From Betaproteobacteria bacterium (GTDB lineage: Bacteria > Pseudomonadota > Gammaproteobacteria > Burkholderiales > SG8-41), in contig VGID01000010.1 in assembly GCA_016868035.1 (NCBI GenBank), positions 24,850 through 88,849 of the forward strand: a DNA stretch of 64,000 nt. Direction: 5' to 3'. The notes beneath the pieces are model-generated. The model was given only the letters and a program-made list of their open reading frames with translations. It was not told the DNA's origin and did no database searches. Position numbers and translations under genes: made by a program. The stretch's first letter is position 1. The number at the start of each line of letters is the position of its first letter. Positions 34,994 to 44,154 of the stretch are shown one piece after another.

Positions 34994-35542
34994 GGCTTTG
35001 GCGAGCGTGACGTCGAAGCTCGCCGCGAGCGCGCCCTCCTTCGCCGTAGCCGACGTGACGAGTTCCTGCGGAATCCCGCGCTCGCGCGCGAAGTAGAGCT
35101 GCGTGACCAGCGTCGCGTAGCCCTTCGCGCTCACGCGGTAATGGATGTGGCGCGGGCGCCCCGGATATTCGCCGGGCATCACGGTGCGAAACGTGTAGCG
35201 CCCGTCGGCGCCGGTCTTGAGGCTCGCGCGCAGCAGGCAGCCGGGGTCGTCCTGCCTCGCGCCGACCTGCGTGTAATCGCCGCGCGCGTCCGCCTGCCAC
35301 ACCTCGACCAAGGCGCCCGCGAGCGGCGTGCAATCCGGCATGCCGAGCACGCGGCCGGAGACCGCGAGCTTCTGGGTTCCGCCCGATCCGCTCGCGCACA
35401 GCTCGGGCTGTGACGGAGCGCCCTTGATGTAGAACGGCCCCAGCGCATCGCGCGGCGTCACGCGGCATAGTTGCGCGTGCAATGCATCGGGCACGACGAA
35501 AATCGCGCCTGCGACGAGGAAACGTCTGCGGTTGACATTCAT
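34991..35542 (-). CDS. Exported intradiol ring-cleavage dioxygenase-like protein
   Basis: This is a 183-residue protein related to the beta subunits of protocatechuate 3,4-dioxygenase. It has GPFYIKG, VEVWQADARGDYTQ, GRYTFRTVMPGEYPGRPRHIHY and LVTQLYF; the Tyr and His residues are the usual non-haem iron ligands. The ATG at 35542 has GAGGGG upstream and opens an RRRF-type twin-arginine signal (NRRRFLVAGAIFVV). Export is unusual for catabolic dioxygenases, so the substrate may be extracytoplasmic. No aromatic-degradation genes are nearby. Confidence 0.82.
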   Translation of the reverse strand: MNVNRRRFLVAGAIFVVPDALHAQLCRVTPRDALGPFYIKGAPSQPELCASGSGGTQKLAVSGRVLGMPDCTPLAGALVEVWQADARGDYTQVGARQDDPGCLLRASLKTGADGRYTFRTVMPGEYPGRPRHIHYRVSAKGYATLVTQLYFARERGIPQELVTSATAKEGALAASFDVTLAKA

Positions 35543-35614
35543 GCCATACCCCCTCACCCCACCCTCTCCCCCTGTTCAGGGGGAGAGCGGGTCTTATGTC
35601 CCCTTGTCACCGCG

Positions 35615-36241
35615 TCACTTCTTCACTTCCGGCACGTTCATGCCCTTCTGCACCGCCGGCCGCGCGGAGATCGTGCCGAACCAGCGCTTCACGTGCGGAT
35701 AGCCGGAAAGATCGGTCTTGTGCCATTCGTAGCGCGCCACCCAGGGATAGGTCGCGATGTCGGCGATCGTGTACTCGTCGGCCAGGAACTCGTGGTTTGC
35801 CAGATGCTGGTTTAGAACGGCGTACAGGCGCCGGGTTTCCCTGGTGTAGCGCTCGATCCCGTACGGAACGGGCTCTTTGGCGGCGCGCAGGAAGTGGTGC
35901 ACCTGGCCGAACATCGGCCCCACGTGCCCCATCTGGAACATCAGCCACTGCAGCGTCACGTACTTGCCGCGCGTGGACCCGGGCAGCAGCTTCCCGGTCT
36001 TGCCGGCGAGGTAGACGAGGATCGCGCCGGACTCCATCATCTCGATCGGTTTGCCGTCGGGGCCGTCGGGGTCCACGATCGAGGGAATCTTGCCGTTCGG
36101 GTTGATCATCACGTACTGCGGCTTGAACTGGTCGCCCTTGCCAATGTCGATCGGGTGCACGCGATACGGCAGCGCGAGCTCCTCCAGCATGATCGAGACC
36201 TTGCGGCCGTTCGGTGTGCTCCAGGTGTACAGATCGATCAT
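35615..36241 (-). CDS. Glutathione S-transferase, YfcG/Nu class
   Basis: This is a 208-residue thioredoxin-fold protein with the Nu-class N-terminus MIDLYTWSTPNGRKVSIMLEEL (Thr/Asn active-site region), INPNGKIPSIVDPDGPDG and ESGAILVYLAGKTG. YfcG-type enzymes act as disulfide-bond reductases and peroxidases. The C-terminal region (ADEYTIADIATYPWV) matches the family. Confidence 0.9.
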   Translation of the reverse strand: MIDLYTWSTPNGRKVSIMLEELALPYRVHPIDIGKGDQFKPQYVMINPNGKIPSIVDPDGPDGKPIEMMESGAILVYLAGKTGKLLPGSTRGKYVTLQWLMFQMGHVGPMFGQVHHFLRAAKEPVPYGIERYTRETRRLYAVLNQHLANHEFLADEYTIADIATYPWVARYEWHKTDLSGYPHVKRWFGTISARPAVQKGMNVPEVKK

Positions 36242-36256
36242 CGCACTCCTTCTTCC

Positions 36257-36289
36257 GAGTAACTGAGTGATTCAGTGATTTAGAGCCCG
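36257..36289. repeat. H13 left arm: heptamer element interrupted by the IS30-family element
   Basis: GAGTAACTGAGTGATTCAGT continues to GATTTAG with 7-8 bp period, resembling left arms elsewhere. The expected pyrimidine arm (TTCTTAGTCACGAGCG) is found only beyond the IS, at 37368-37382, at the cca stop codon. The IS therefore appears to have inserted within one element. Confidence 0.5.
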
Positions 36290-36294
36290 CTTGG

Positions 36295-37358
36295 TCTCAA
36301 TCAACAAGTGCAACACTAATGTTAGTCCCCGACAGGAGTGTTGCCATGGGTCAATGCTATAGCCATCTGAGTATCGTGGAGCGTGAGGAGATCAGCCGCG
36401 GTTTGGCGCGGGGTGAATCGGTGCGGGCGATTGGTCGCGAGCTCGGGCGCAGTGCCTCGAGCATCCGTCGCGAGATCGGCCGCAATATCGGAGGGCGGGC
36501 GTTGTATCGGGCGAGCTTGGCACAGCGCCGAGCTCAGCGCTGCGCCCACCGGGCACGGCGACGGCGTAAGCTGCTGTGGCGCTGGCTGGCGCGCTATGTC
36601 GGACTGCGGCTGATGCTGGGCTGGTCGCCCGAGCAGATTGCCGCTCGGCTCAAACGTGACTACCCTCAGGACATGCGCCGACGCATCTCCCACGAGACGA
36701 TCTATTGCTCGATCTACATCATTCCGCGCGGGCAGTTGCGCCGCCTGCTCATCTCCTGCTTGCGCCAGCACCGTAAGCGGCGTCGAGCCCGCTACCGCAG
36801 CGGCGAGCGCCGCGGCCAGATTCCCAATCGCACCCCCATTGGGCTGCGCCCGCCGGAGCTCGAGACCCGGCGCGTGCCGGGCCACTGGGAAGGCGATCTG
36901 CTCAAGGGGCGCGCCAACCGCTCCGCCGTGGGCACCCTGGTCGAGCGCACCACGCGCCTGGTGCTGCTGGCGCGGCTGCCGGGACTGGACTCGCATGCCG
37001 TGTGCAGCGGCTTTGCCCGCAAGCTGGGCATGGTGCCACAGCCGTTGCGTAAATCGCTCACCTACGATCAGGGCCGCGAGATGGCGCGTCACGAGTTGCT
37101 GCGTAAGCGGCTCAAACTTCAAACCTACTTCGCCGACCCGCACAGCCCGTGGCAACGCGGCTCCAGCGAGAACACCAATGGGCTGCTGCGCCAATACCTT
37201 CCCCGCAATATCGATCTGAGCCGGCTGTCTCAGCGCGAGCTCAACGCCATTGCCGCACGACTGAACAACCGGCCTCGCAAAACGCTCGACTGGATGACCC
37301 CGAACGAGGCGTGGGCTACTCAACTAAAATCCCCCAGTGTTGCACTTGGAACTTGAGA
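36295..37358 (+). mobile_element. IS30-family insertion sequence
   Basis: The ends are imperfect inverted repeats. The inner core AAGTGCAACACT occurs at 36306-36317 and, inverted, at 37336-37347. Outside it, CTCAA is shared on both sides, and inside it TTAGT is shared. The exact outer boundary and target duplication are uncertain, so the coordinates are approximate. One transposase gene fills the element. It sits between a GST gene and cca, in the middle of element H13. Confidence 0.8.
36346..37356 (+). CDS. IS30-family transposase
   Basis: This is a 336-residue DDE transposase. It has an N-terminal HTH (LSIVEREEISRGLARGESVR, AIGRELGRSASSIRREI) and a catalytic domain with Asp in GHWEGDLLKG, Asp in LTYDQGREMA and Glu in SSENTNGLLRQY. 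I chose the ATG at 36346, which has AGGAG seven bases upstream. The frame reads through the core of the right inverted repeat and stops just beyond it (last residues SVALGT), so the stop codon may be supplied by or near flanking DNA. It looks intact. Confidence 0.9.
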   Translation: MGQCYSHLSIVEREEISRGLARGESVRAIGRELGRSASSIRREIGRNIGGRALYRASLAQRRAQRCAHRARRRRKLLWRWLARYVGLRLMLGWSPEQIAARLKRDYPQDMRRRISHETIYCSIYIIPRGQLRRLLISCLRQHRKRRRARYRSGERRGQIPNRTPIGLRPPELETRRVPGHWEGDLLKGRANRSAVGTLVERTTRLVLLARLPGLDSHAVCSGFARKLGMVPQPLRKSLTYDQGREMARHELLRKRLKLQTYFADPHSPWQRGSSENTNGLLRQYLPRNIDLSRLSQRELNAIAARLNNRPRKTLDWMTPNEAWATQLKSPSVALGT

Positions 37359-37370
37359 GCGAGCCGGTTC

Positions 37371-38480
37371 TTAGTCACGAGCGATAGCGCGGCGGATGGC
37401 GGCGAGCCGCGCCTCATCCACGCGCCCGCGGATCTCGTGAGGCGCTCTTGCGGTCTTTGCGATCGCGCCGGCATCGACCGCGGCGGCGGCGGCCCGTGCA
37501 CGCTCGAGCAGCCGGCGCGCGGGCTCCGCGTCCTGCTGGTCCGCGAGCACGGCGGCAACGAGCTCCGCGAATCGCCCGGGTCGGCGCCATGCGTCGGTCG
37601 CGTCGAGGAGCTCCAGCATCCCGGGGGCATCCAGTTCCACGGCGTCGATCACGGTATTGGCGTGGCGGGCGGCAAGCAGCGCAAGATCTCGCGCGGCTGC
37701 GGGCGCTTTGAGCCGGCTGGCGAGCGCTTCCACGGCGTGCGGATCGAGCGCCGCAGTAAGGGCGGCAAAGCGCCCCTCGAGCGAACAGCCCGCACGCGCG
37801 GCCGCGTCAAGCGCCCGCATCACCGCCTGGCCCGCCTCGGGGTTCTCGAGCGGCGCGTCGAGTTCCGGCACGATCCGCGACAGCGCCCCGCACTCCCGCA
37901 GCTCCGCGAACATCCGTGAGGGGCGCGCCTCCATGAGTCCCCGCGACAGTTCCTGCCACACGCGCTCGGGCACCAGCGCATCGGCCTCGCCGTCCGCGGC
38001 CATCCTGCGCATCAACGCCTGCGTCTCGGGCGCGACGCGGAAGCCGAAGCGCGCCGCGAAGCGCGCCACGCGCAGGATCCGCACCGGGTCTTCCGCGAAC
38101 GCCGGGCTCACGTGGCGCAGCACGCCCGCCTTGAGATCGGCCGCGCCGTTGAACGGGTCGACGATGCGCCCCTCGGGATCTCTGGCGATCGCGTTGATCG
38201 TGAGGTCGCGCCGCGCGAGGTCCTGCTCGAGCGTCACGTCGGGCGCGGTGTAGAACTCGAAGCCGTGATAGCCGCGCGCGGTTTTCCTCTCGGTGCGCGC
38301 GAGCGCGTACTCCTCGTGGGTCTGCGCGTGCAGGAAGACGGGGAAATCCCGGCCCACGGGCTTGTAGCCGAGCCGCACCATCTCCTCCGGGGTGGCGCCG
38401 ACGACAACGTAGTCGCGGTCCTCGACCGGGAGCCCCAGCAGCTCGTCGCGCACCGCCCCTCCCACACAGTAGATCTTCAT
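37371..38480 (-). CDS. cca: CCA-adding enzyme (tRNA nucleotidyltransferase), HD residues degenerate
   Basis: Cca adds or repairs the tRNA 3' CCA. The 369-residue product has the class II head with [11 protein letters not shown], the metal-binding DRD ([12 protein letters not shown]), [10 protein letters not shown] and the body motif [18 protein letters not shown]. In E. coli-type enzymes an HD phosphohydrolase domain follows. Here the corresponding region ([18 protein letters not shown]) lacks the His-Asp pair and a stretch is deleted, leaving [21 protein letters not shown] addition should be intact, but the phosphatase activity is probably lost. The C-terminus touches H13. Confidence 0.93.
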   Translation of the reverse strand: MKIYCVGGAVRDELLGLPVEDRDYVVVGATPEEMVRLGYKPVGRDFPVFLHAQTHEEYALARTERKTARGYHGFEFYTAPDVTLEQDLARRDLTINAIARDPEGRIVDPFNGAADLKAGVLRHVSPAFAEDPVRILRVARFAARFGFRVAPETQALMRRMAADGEADALVPERVWQELSRGLMEARPSRMFAELRECGALSRIVPELDAPLENPEAGQAVMRALDAAARAGCSLEGRFAALTAALDPHAVEALASRLKAPAAARDLALLAARHANTVIDAVELDAPGMLELLDATDAWRRPGRFAELVAAVLADQQDAEPARRLLERARAAAAAVDAGAIAKTARAPHEIRGRVDEARLAAIRRAIARD

Positions 38481-38600
38481 GAGCTCGTGATTCGTGAATC
38501 GTGATTCGTGAATCGTGAATCGGCGGCACCGCGCGAGCCGCGAGCCGGAGAAAACCGCAGTTTACCGCTCACGGACCACCGGTCATGCGTCACGATTTCG
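38481..38600. repeat. H14: heptamer hairpin element (GTGAATC / GTCACGA)
   Basis: The left arm GTGATTCGTGAATCGTGATT continues CGTGAATCGTGAATCGG right after the cca start. The right arm is TTTACCGCTCACGGACCACC followed by GGTCATGCGTCACGATTTC. Pairing is weak. The element lies between a GST gene and cca and includes the GST stop codon. Confidence 0.8.
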
Positions 38601-39261
38601 CAGCGTACGGCTCGTCGGCCGCAACGAACGCCGTCTCGCGGCACGCCGCGTCCATCCACTCGGTGACGGACGGAAGGCCGCGCACGGCCTCGACGTAATC
38701 GCGCGCGAGCGGCGGGAGTGACACCACGTAGGTGAGGAACCGCATCACCACCGGCGCGTAATAGGCATCCGGCACCGTGAATTTCCCGAACAGCAACGCG
38801 CCGCCTTCGCCAAAACGCCCGCGGCATTCGCTCCAGATGGCCGAGACGCGCGCGATTTCGCGCGCGACCGCATCGCTCATGCCCTTGCGCGGGTGCGAGG
38901 CGCGGATGTTCATGGGCATGGCCTCGCGCAGGCTGCGGAACCCCGCGTGCATCTCGGCGCAGACCGCGCGCGCGTGTGCGCGCGCGCCGGCTTCCTCGGG
39001 CCACAACCGCTTTTCCGGAAACAATTCGGCGAGCGTCTCGCAGATCGCGAGGGAATCCCACACCGGCGCGCCGTCCACGAGCAACACGGGCACCTGCCCG
39101 GCCGGCGAGTACTGCCCGATGCCCCGGGGCCGCGCCTCGTCGTCGAACCACAGCTGGATCTCCTCGAAAGGGATCTGCGCCTGGCGCATGAGCACCCAGG
39201 GACGCATCGACCACGAAGAATAGTTCTTGTTGCCAATGACCAGTGTCAGCGCAGCGCTCAT
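38590..39261 (-). CDS. Glutathione S-transferase family protein
   Basis: This is a 223-residue GST with the N-terminal motif NKNYSSWSMRPWVLMRQ (active-site Ser), SPAGQVPVLLVDG and DSLAICETLAELFP, and a helical C-terminal domain. The substrate is unknown. It is not closely similar to the Nu-class GST at 35615. It lies between elements H14 and H15. Confidence 0.88.
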   Translation of the reverse strand: MSAALTLVIGNKNYSSWSMRPWVLMRQAQIPFEEIQLWFDDEARPRGIGQYSPAGQVPVLLVDGAPVWDSLAICETLAELFPEKRLWPEEAGARAHARAVCAEMHAGFRSLREAMPMNIRASHPRKGMSDAVAREIARVSAIWSECRGRFGEGGALLFGKFTVPDAYYAPVVMRFLTYVVSLPPLARDYVEAVRGLPSVTEWMDAACRETAFVAADEPYAAKS

Positions 39262-39284
39262 CCCGTTAACCCAACGGCGTGGCG

Positions 39285-39373
39285 GGTGATTCGCGGCCCG
39301 CTTCGCTTCCCTCGCTTCCCGCGATTCGTTCCTCGTCTTCCCGTATCACGACTCACGATTCACGGAATCATTG
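39285..39373. repeat. H15: heptamer element
   Basis: A short purine piece (GGCGGGTGATTCGCGG) is followed by a long pyrimidine array (TTCGCTTCCCTCGCTTCCCG then CGATTCGTTCCTCG) and TCACGACTCACGATTCACGG. The last part encodes the C-terminal residues (NDSVNRES) of the NDUFA9-like protein. Confidence 0.7.
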
Positions 39374-40311
39374 CGGCCCGCGCGGCCCCGCAGGCGCTGG
39401 TAGCGCGAGCGCGGTGTGTTCTGCGCGAGGTAGCTCGGCGCGACCGCCTCCAGCGCCACGGGCGCGATGCCGAACGGAAACGCGCAATCGCACACGCTGT
39501 CGGCTTTCATCGAATGGTAATTGTCGCGCGTAAGGAGCTTCACCGGAAGCAACTCCATCGCGAACGCCTGCCAGTAGGACAGGGTATCGTTGAGGCCGAT
39601 GACCGGCCGCCGCCTGCCGGTCGCCACACCCACGAATTCGACGAGCTCGCGCAGCGTGTAGACCCCGGGGCCGCACAGATCGTAGCTCCTGCCGATGCTC
39701 GCGGGGTCCGTGAGGCTGCGCACGAACGCAGCCGCCACGTCCTCGACGTACACCGGCTGAAAGCGCGCCCCCGGGCACGCGAGCACGACGAACGGCGAGA
39801 ACCGGAGCAGCTGGGCGAACAGGTTGAGAAAGGTGTCCTCGCGGCCGAACACCACCGAAGGCCGGAACAGCGTCGCCTCCAGCCCGGATGAGCGGACGAT
39901 GTTCTCGGCCTCGCCCTTGCTGCGCAGATACCTGCTCGGGCCATCGGGCGCGGCGTTGAGAGCGCTCATGTGAAGCAGCCGCCGCACGCCGCGCTCGCGG
40001 CACGCCGCCACGACCTTGCGTGCGAGTTCGACGTGCGCCGCCTGGAAGCTCCCGGTGCCGCGACCGTCGTGGAGCACGCCGACCACATTGATGACCGCCT
40101 CCGACCCGCGCACGAACTCGCGCAGAGCCTGCGGGTCGTGCACGTCCAGCTCGATCACGTCCACGGTCGGCAGCAGGATCAGCTGCTCCTTGGCGCGCTC
40201 GCGGTCGCGCGTGGCCACCCGCGCCCGGTAGCCTTCGGCCGCCAGCAGCTGGCAGATGTTGCGGCCGATGAACCCGGACCCGCCGAGGATAGCAACGGTA
40301 TTGATTTCCAT
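39346..40311 (-). CDS. NDUFA9-like NAD-dependent epimerase/reductase
   Basis: This is a 321-residue extended SDR with a Rossmann motif VAILGGSGFIGRNICQLL, VINVVGVLHDG, RYLRSKGEAENIVRSSGLEATLFRPSVVFG and a C-terminal DNYHSMKADSVCD. It belongs to the complex I NDUFA9-like group, whose members may bind quinone or act in its biosynthesis (CoQ11-like). No Nuo genes are nearby. The last residues are repeat-encoded (H15). Confidence 0.85.
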   Translation of the reverse strand: MEINTVAILGGSGFIGRNICQLLAAEGYRARVATRDRERAKEQLILLPTVDVIELDVHDPQALREFVRGSEAVINVVGVLHDGRGTGSFQAAHVELARKVVAACRERGVRRLLHMSALNAAPDGPSRYLRSKGEAENIVRSSGLEATLFRPSVVFGREDTFLNLFAQLLRFSPFVVLACPGARFQPVYVEDVAAAFVRSLTDPASIGRSYDLCGPGVYTLRELVEFVGVATGRRRPVIGLNDTLSYWQAFAMELLPVKLLTRDNYHSMKADSVCDCAFPFGIAPVALEAVAPSYLAQNTPRSRYQRLRGRAGRNDSVNRES

Positions 40312-40324
40312 GCCCGATTATTAT

Positions 40325-40360
40325 GCCGTGAGTCGCGAATTGTGAATCGTGAATCGAAGG
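40325..40360. repeat. H16: single-arm heptamer element (GTGAATC)
   Basis: GTGAGTCGCGAATTGTGAATCGTGAATCG lies between slt and the NDUFA9-like gene. The unit matches H6 and H14. I see no convincing partner arm. Confidence 0.6.
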
Positions 40361-40410
40361 CCCGCCCATCGGCGGCCATCCTGCTCATCGCATACGGTTC
40401 GTGGTGGGGC

Positions 40411-42333
40411 TCAGGGCGTGTCGTTCAGCGACGATTCGCGGTCGCGCCGGCGCGGGCTGACGATCCCAATGCGCTGCCGGAGCGATTGCATCGTATCGCC
40501 GAAGCTGTGCGCGTAGAACGTCGCGTTCGACATCACTTTTTTCACGTAGTCGCGCGTTTCGTTGAACGGGATCGTTTCGGCGTAGATCGCGCCCTCGACC
40601 GCAGTGTCGGGACGCCAGGCCCGGGCGCGGCCCGGCCCCGCGTTATAGGCTGCCGAGGCCAGCACCGGATGGCCGTCGAGCGCATCCAGGACATGCCTCA
40701 GATAGTAGGTCCCGAGCCTCACATTGACGTCGATCTCGTTGACCTGCGACCAGCGCCAGTCCTTGAACCCCAGCTGCTTGGCCACCCAGCGCGCCGTGGC
40801 CGGCATCAGCTGCATCAGCCCGCTCGCTCCCGCATGCGACCTGGCGTCCGCGATGAACCGGCTCTCCTGCCGGATCAGCCCGTAGACCCACGCCTCGTCG
40901 AGCGCGAAGCGTGCGGCGTGCGTCTTGAGCACGTCACGGTAAGGAGCAAGGTAGCGCAGCCCGAAGTCGTGCACCTCGACCGTGCGCTCGGCAGTGCCGA
41001 TCGCGCGATCATAGACATCGTAGCGACGCGCGAGCTCGGCCGCGGCGAGCAACTGCTGGTCGTCAAAGCCGCGGATCGTCCACAGCCATTCGCGGTTGGC
41101 CTCGGGGCGGAGATTGAGCCGATAAAACTCGAGCGCCCGACTGAACCCCGGGAGCTGATTCATCGCCCGCACGTCCTCGGCGCTCGGCTTGAAGGGTGCG
41201 GACGGCACCGCGATTCTCGCGCCGAGTTCCTCCTGCGCGAGCAACCCGTAGAAGTTGAACTCGGCCGCAAGCGGCCTGAATAGCGCCTCGGATTCCTCGG
41301 CGCGTCCAAGCTCTCTCAGCGCGCGCGCCTTCCAGTAACGCCAGGCGGGATCATTTGCTTCGGTCCCGATCATGGCGTCAACCGCCTCAAGCACGTCCGG
41401 CCAGCTCTGGGCGCGCAGGGCGGCGCGCGCTTTCCACGCGAGCTGCACGTCGGAGAGGTCGCCCGCGCGCTGGAACCAAGCAAGCGCATCCGGTTGGTGG
41501 CGCATGGCCCCCAGATGCCCGAGCATGCCCCATACGTAGCCGCGCTCCTCCGCGGAGAAACGCTCTTCGAGCTTCGCCCAGTGGCGCGCCGCCGGCTGGG
41601 GCGCGGTGCGCGCGAGCCGGTGCACCGCGAACATCGCGGCCTCGCGTCCGGCGCGGGTTCTGAGGTTCAAGCCCCGGCGCTCAAGATATCCGTTCGGATC
41701 GGACGCGATCGCTTCGAGCACGCGCGCCTCGGGCGCCTGCCCCGCGGGCAACAGCTCCGCGAAGCGGCGCGCCGCCGTGACGCGTCCCGCTTCGAGCGCA
41801 ACGCGGATGCGCATCCACACGTCCTCGGTGGACAGCAGCTGTGCCCCGGCCAGCGCGCTGACCAACGGCATGCAACTGTCGGGCAGCGCGCGGGGGATGA
41901 ACCACACCGCGCGCGCCTCGCGCAATGCCTCGGCCCCGTCGTGCTCCAGGCGCGATTGCAGGGCATAACACGTGATCTCGAGATCGTCGCCCACGAGCAG
42001 GGGCAACTCCTGCCGGAAGAGCTCCCACTGCCGCGTCTTGCCAAGCTGCTTGAGCCAATCGTTGCGCATCCGCTCGGCAAGCGGGCCATCGCGGTTCGCG
42101 GCCAGGAACGCGCGTATTTCCTCGGGCGCGGTGTCAGCAAGCCTGAGGCTCAACCTCCAATAGGTGACGTAGGGCTCGAGAATGTGGCCTTTCAGGCGCT
42201 TCGCATGGGCCTCGAGGCGCGCGCCATGGCCGGCTCGGAAGGCTTCCCGTGCCGCGAGAAACTCGTCATCGAGCTTGCTGCCATGGGCCAGACCGGCAGC
42301 CAGCGCCATCAGCAATGCCAGAATTCTATTCAT
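40411..42333 (-). CDS. slt: Soluble lytic murein transglycosylase
   Basis: Slt cleaves glycan strands in the periplasm to give 1,6-anhydro-muropeptides. The 640-residue product has a signal peptide (ILALLMALAAGLAHG) and a long superhelical ring domain. The C-terminal SLT domain has the catalytic Glu in GLIRQESRFIADARSHAGASG, then LMQLMPATARWVAK and AYNAGPGRARAW. Length and order match Slt70. The gene is monocistronic or leads into the NDUFA9-like gene. Confidence 0.94.
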   Translation of the reverse strand: MNRILALLMALAAGLAHGSKLDDEFLAAREAFRAGHGARLEAHAKRLKGHILEPYVTYWRLSLRLADTAPEEIRAFLAANRDGPLAERMRNDWLKQLGKTRQWELFRQELPLLVGDDLEITCYALQSRLEHDGAEALREARAVWFIPRALPDSCMPLVSALAGAQLLSTEDVWMRIRVALEAGRVTAARRFAELLPAGQAPEARVLEAIASDPNGYLERRGLNLRTRAGREAAMFAVHRLARTAPQPAARHWAKLEERFSAEERGYVWGMLGHLGAMRHQPDALAWFQRAGDLSDVQLAWKARAALRAQSWPDVLEAVDAMIGTEANDPAWRYWKARALRELGRAEESEALFRPLAAEFNFYGLLAQEELGARIAVPSAPFKPSAEDVRAMNQLPGFSRALEFYRLNLRPEANREWLWTIRGFDDQQLLAAAELARRYDVYDRAIGTAERTVEVHDFGLRYLAPYRDVLKTHAARFALDEAWVYGLIRQESRFIADARSHAGASGLMQLMPATARWVAKQLGFKDWRWSQVNEIDVNVRLGTYYLRHVLDALDGHPVLASAAYNAGPGRARAWRPDTAVEGAIYAETIPFNETRDYVKKVMSNATFYAHSFGDTMQSLRQRIGIVSPRRRDRESSLNDTP

Positions 42334-42458
42334 ATCAAACGCGAACTCCCCTGCTTACCCCGTTCATTCTAGCCGGAATTCCCGTCAGAACGCAGGGCAA
42401 ATAACGCGCGATAGCGGGCGGGTGTTGACCGCCTCACGGCAAGACCGACCGGGCGCGG

Positions 42459-43976
42459 CTAGCTCAGGAACAGCCGGTAGGCGGGATTGCGGGTCTCGTC
42501 CCAGTACGGGTAGCCGATCCTGGCGAGGAAGGACCGGAACTTTCGCTTGTCCCGGCGTGGCACCTGCATGCCAACCAGCACCCGCCCGTAATTGGCGCCG
42601 TGATTGCGGTAATGAAACAGGCTGATGTTCCACCCCCTGCTCATTGCCGTGAGGAACTTCATCAGCGCGCCCGGGCGCTCCGGGAACTCGAAGCGATAAA
42701 GGATCTCGTTGTCCAGCCGCGGAGCGTGCCCGCCCACGGTGTGGCGGATGTGCAGCTTTGCGAGCTCGTTGTGGCTGAAGTCGAGAGTCTTCAACCCCTT
42801 GCGGCGCAGCTTGCGGATCAGCTTCTCGGTCTCCGCACGGTCGTGCACCTGGATGCCCACGAAAACATGCGCCTGCGCGGGGTCCGCGTAGCGATAGTTG
42901 AACTCGGTGATGTTGCGCGCGCCCACCAGGGAGCAGAACTCGCGGAAGCTGCCGGGACGCTCGGGAATGGTGACCGCGAGGATGGCCTCGCGCTCCTCGC
43001 CAAGCTCGGCCTCTTCCGCCACGAAACGCAGGCGGTCGAAATTCATGTTGGCCCCGCACGCGAGCGCCACCAGCGTCTTGCCGCGCACGCGGGTGCGTTC
43101 GACGTAGGCCTTGGCCCCGGCGATCGCGAGCGCGCCAGCCGGCTCGAGCACCGCGCGCGTGTCCTCGAACACATCCTTGATCGCGGCGCAGATGGCGTCC
43201 GTGTTCACCAGGATGACGTCATCCACCAGCTCGCGGCAGAGGCGGAAGGTCTCGGCGCCCACCTGCTTCACCGCGACGCCGTCGGCGAACAGCCCTACCT
43301 GCGGGAGCGTGACGCGGCGGCCGGCCTTGAGCGAGCGGTACATGGCGTCAGCGTCCTCGGGTTCGACCCCGATCACCTTGATTTCCGGGCGCAGGCTCTT
43401 CACGTACGCGGCGATCCCGGCGATCAACCCGCCGCCGCCGACGGCGACGAAGATCGCGTGGATCGGTTTCGCGTGCTGGCGCAGGATCTCCATCCCGATC
43501 GTGCCCTGTCCCGCGATCACTTCCGGATCGTCGTAGGGATGAACGAAAGTGAGCCGGCGACGGCGCTCGAGCTCGCGCGCGTGCGCGTGCGCTTCGTCGT
43601 AGGAATCGCCGCGGAGCACGACCTGCGCGCCGCGCGCCTTGACCGCAGACACCTTTATCTGCGGGGTCGTGACCGGCATCACGATCGTCGCGCTGCAGCC
43701 GAGCTTTTGCGCCGCGAGCGCCACGCCCTGGGCATGATTGCCGGCGGAAGCAGCAATCACGCCGCGCTTGAGGGCGGCAGGCGGCAGATGCACCATCTTG
43801 TTGTAGGCGCCGCGCAGCTTGAACGAGAACACCGGCTGCATGTCCTCGCGCTTGAGAAGCAGCCGGTTCCCGATGCGCGCCGACAGGGCCGGCGCAAGCT
43901 CGAGCGGCGTCTCCATCGCCACGTCGTAGACCCGGGCGTTCAGTATGCGTTCGAGGTAGTCGCGTTTTTTCCTCAT
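42459..43976 (-). CDS. ilvA: Threonine ammonia-lyase, biosynthetic
   Basis: IlvA deaminates threonine to 2-oxobutanoate for isoleucine synthesis. The 505-residue product has the PLP lysine in [13 protein letters not shown], the Gly-rich loop [18 protein letters not shown], and two C-terminal ACT-like regulatory domains ([30 protein letters not shown]). It should be feedback-inhibited by isoleucine. The start is the ATG at 43976 ([20 protein letters not shown]). It is divergent from rpiA. Confidence 0.96.
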   Translation of the reverse strand: MRKKRDYLERILNARVYDVAMETPLELAPALSARIGNRLLLKREDMQPVFSFKLRGAYNKMVHLPPAALKRGVIAASAGNHAQGVALAAQKLGCSATIVMPVTTPQIKVSAVKARGAQVVLRGDSYDEAHAHARELERRRRLTFVHPYDDPEVIAGQGTIGMEILRQHAKPIHAIFVAVGGGGLIAGIAAYVKSLRPEIKVIGVEPEDADAMYRSLKAGRRVTLPQVGLFADGVAVKQVGAETFRLCRELVDDVILVNTDAICAAIKDVFEDTRAVLEPAGALAIAGAKAYVERTRVRGKTLVALACGANMNFDRLRFVAEEAELGEEREAILAVTIPERPGSFREFCSLVGARNITEFNYRYADPAQAHVFVGIQVHDRAETEKLIRKLRRKGLKTLDFSHNELAKLHIRHTVGGHAPRLDNEILYRFEFPERPGALMKFLTAMSRGWNISLFHYRNHGANYGRVLVGMQVPRRDKRKFRSFLARIGYPYWDETRNPAYRLFLS

Positions 43977-44036
43977 GGCTGCCGCCGCACCCTGGCCGTT
44001 TCGTAAGAGTAGAAGGTTATCAGCCCTTTGCACCCC

Positions 44037-44150
44037 GGGGAAATGGGGAATGGGAAATGGGAAATGGTATAGTCGGCAAGCCGGACACGGTTCACGGAAA
44101 GCAGATCATGATTTTCCCATTCACTATTCCCGATTCACCACTCACCGCCG
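44037..44150. repeat. H17: heptamer hairpin element (GGGAAAT / ATTCCCG)
   Basis: The left arm is GGGGAAATGGGGAATGGGAA followed by ATGGGAAATGG. The right arm is TTTTCCCATTCACTATTCCC followed by GATTCACCACTCACC. The element lies in the ilvA-rpiA divergent region. The same unit type appears in H22. The rpiA frame is open through the right arm. Confidence 0.85.
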
Positions 44151-44154
44151 TTCG

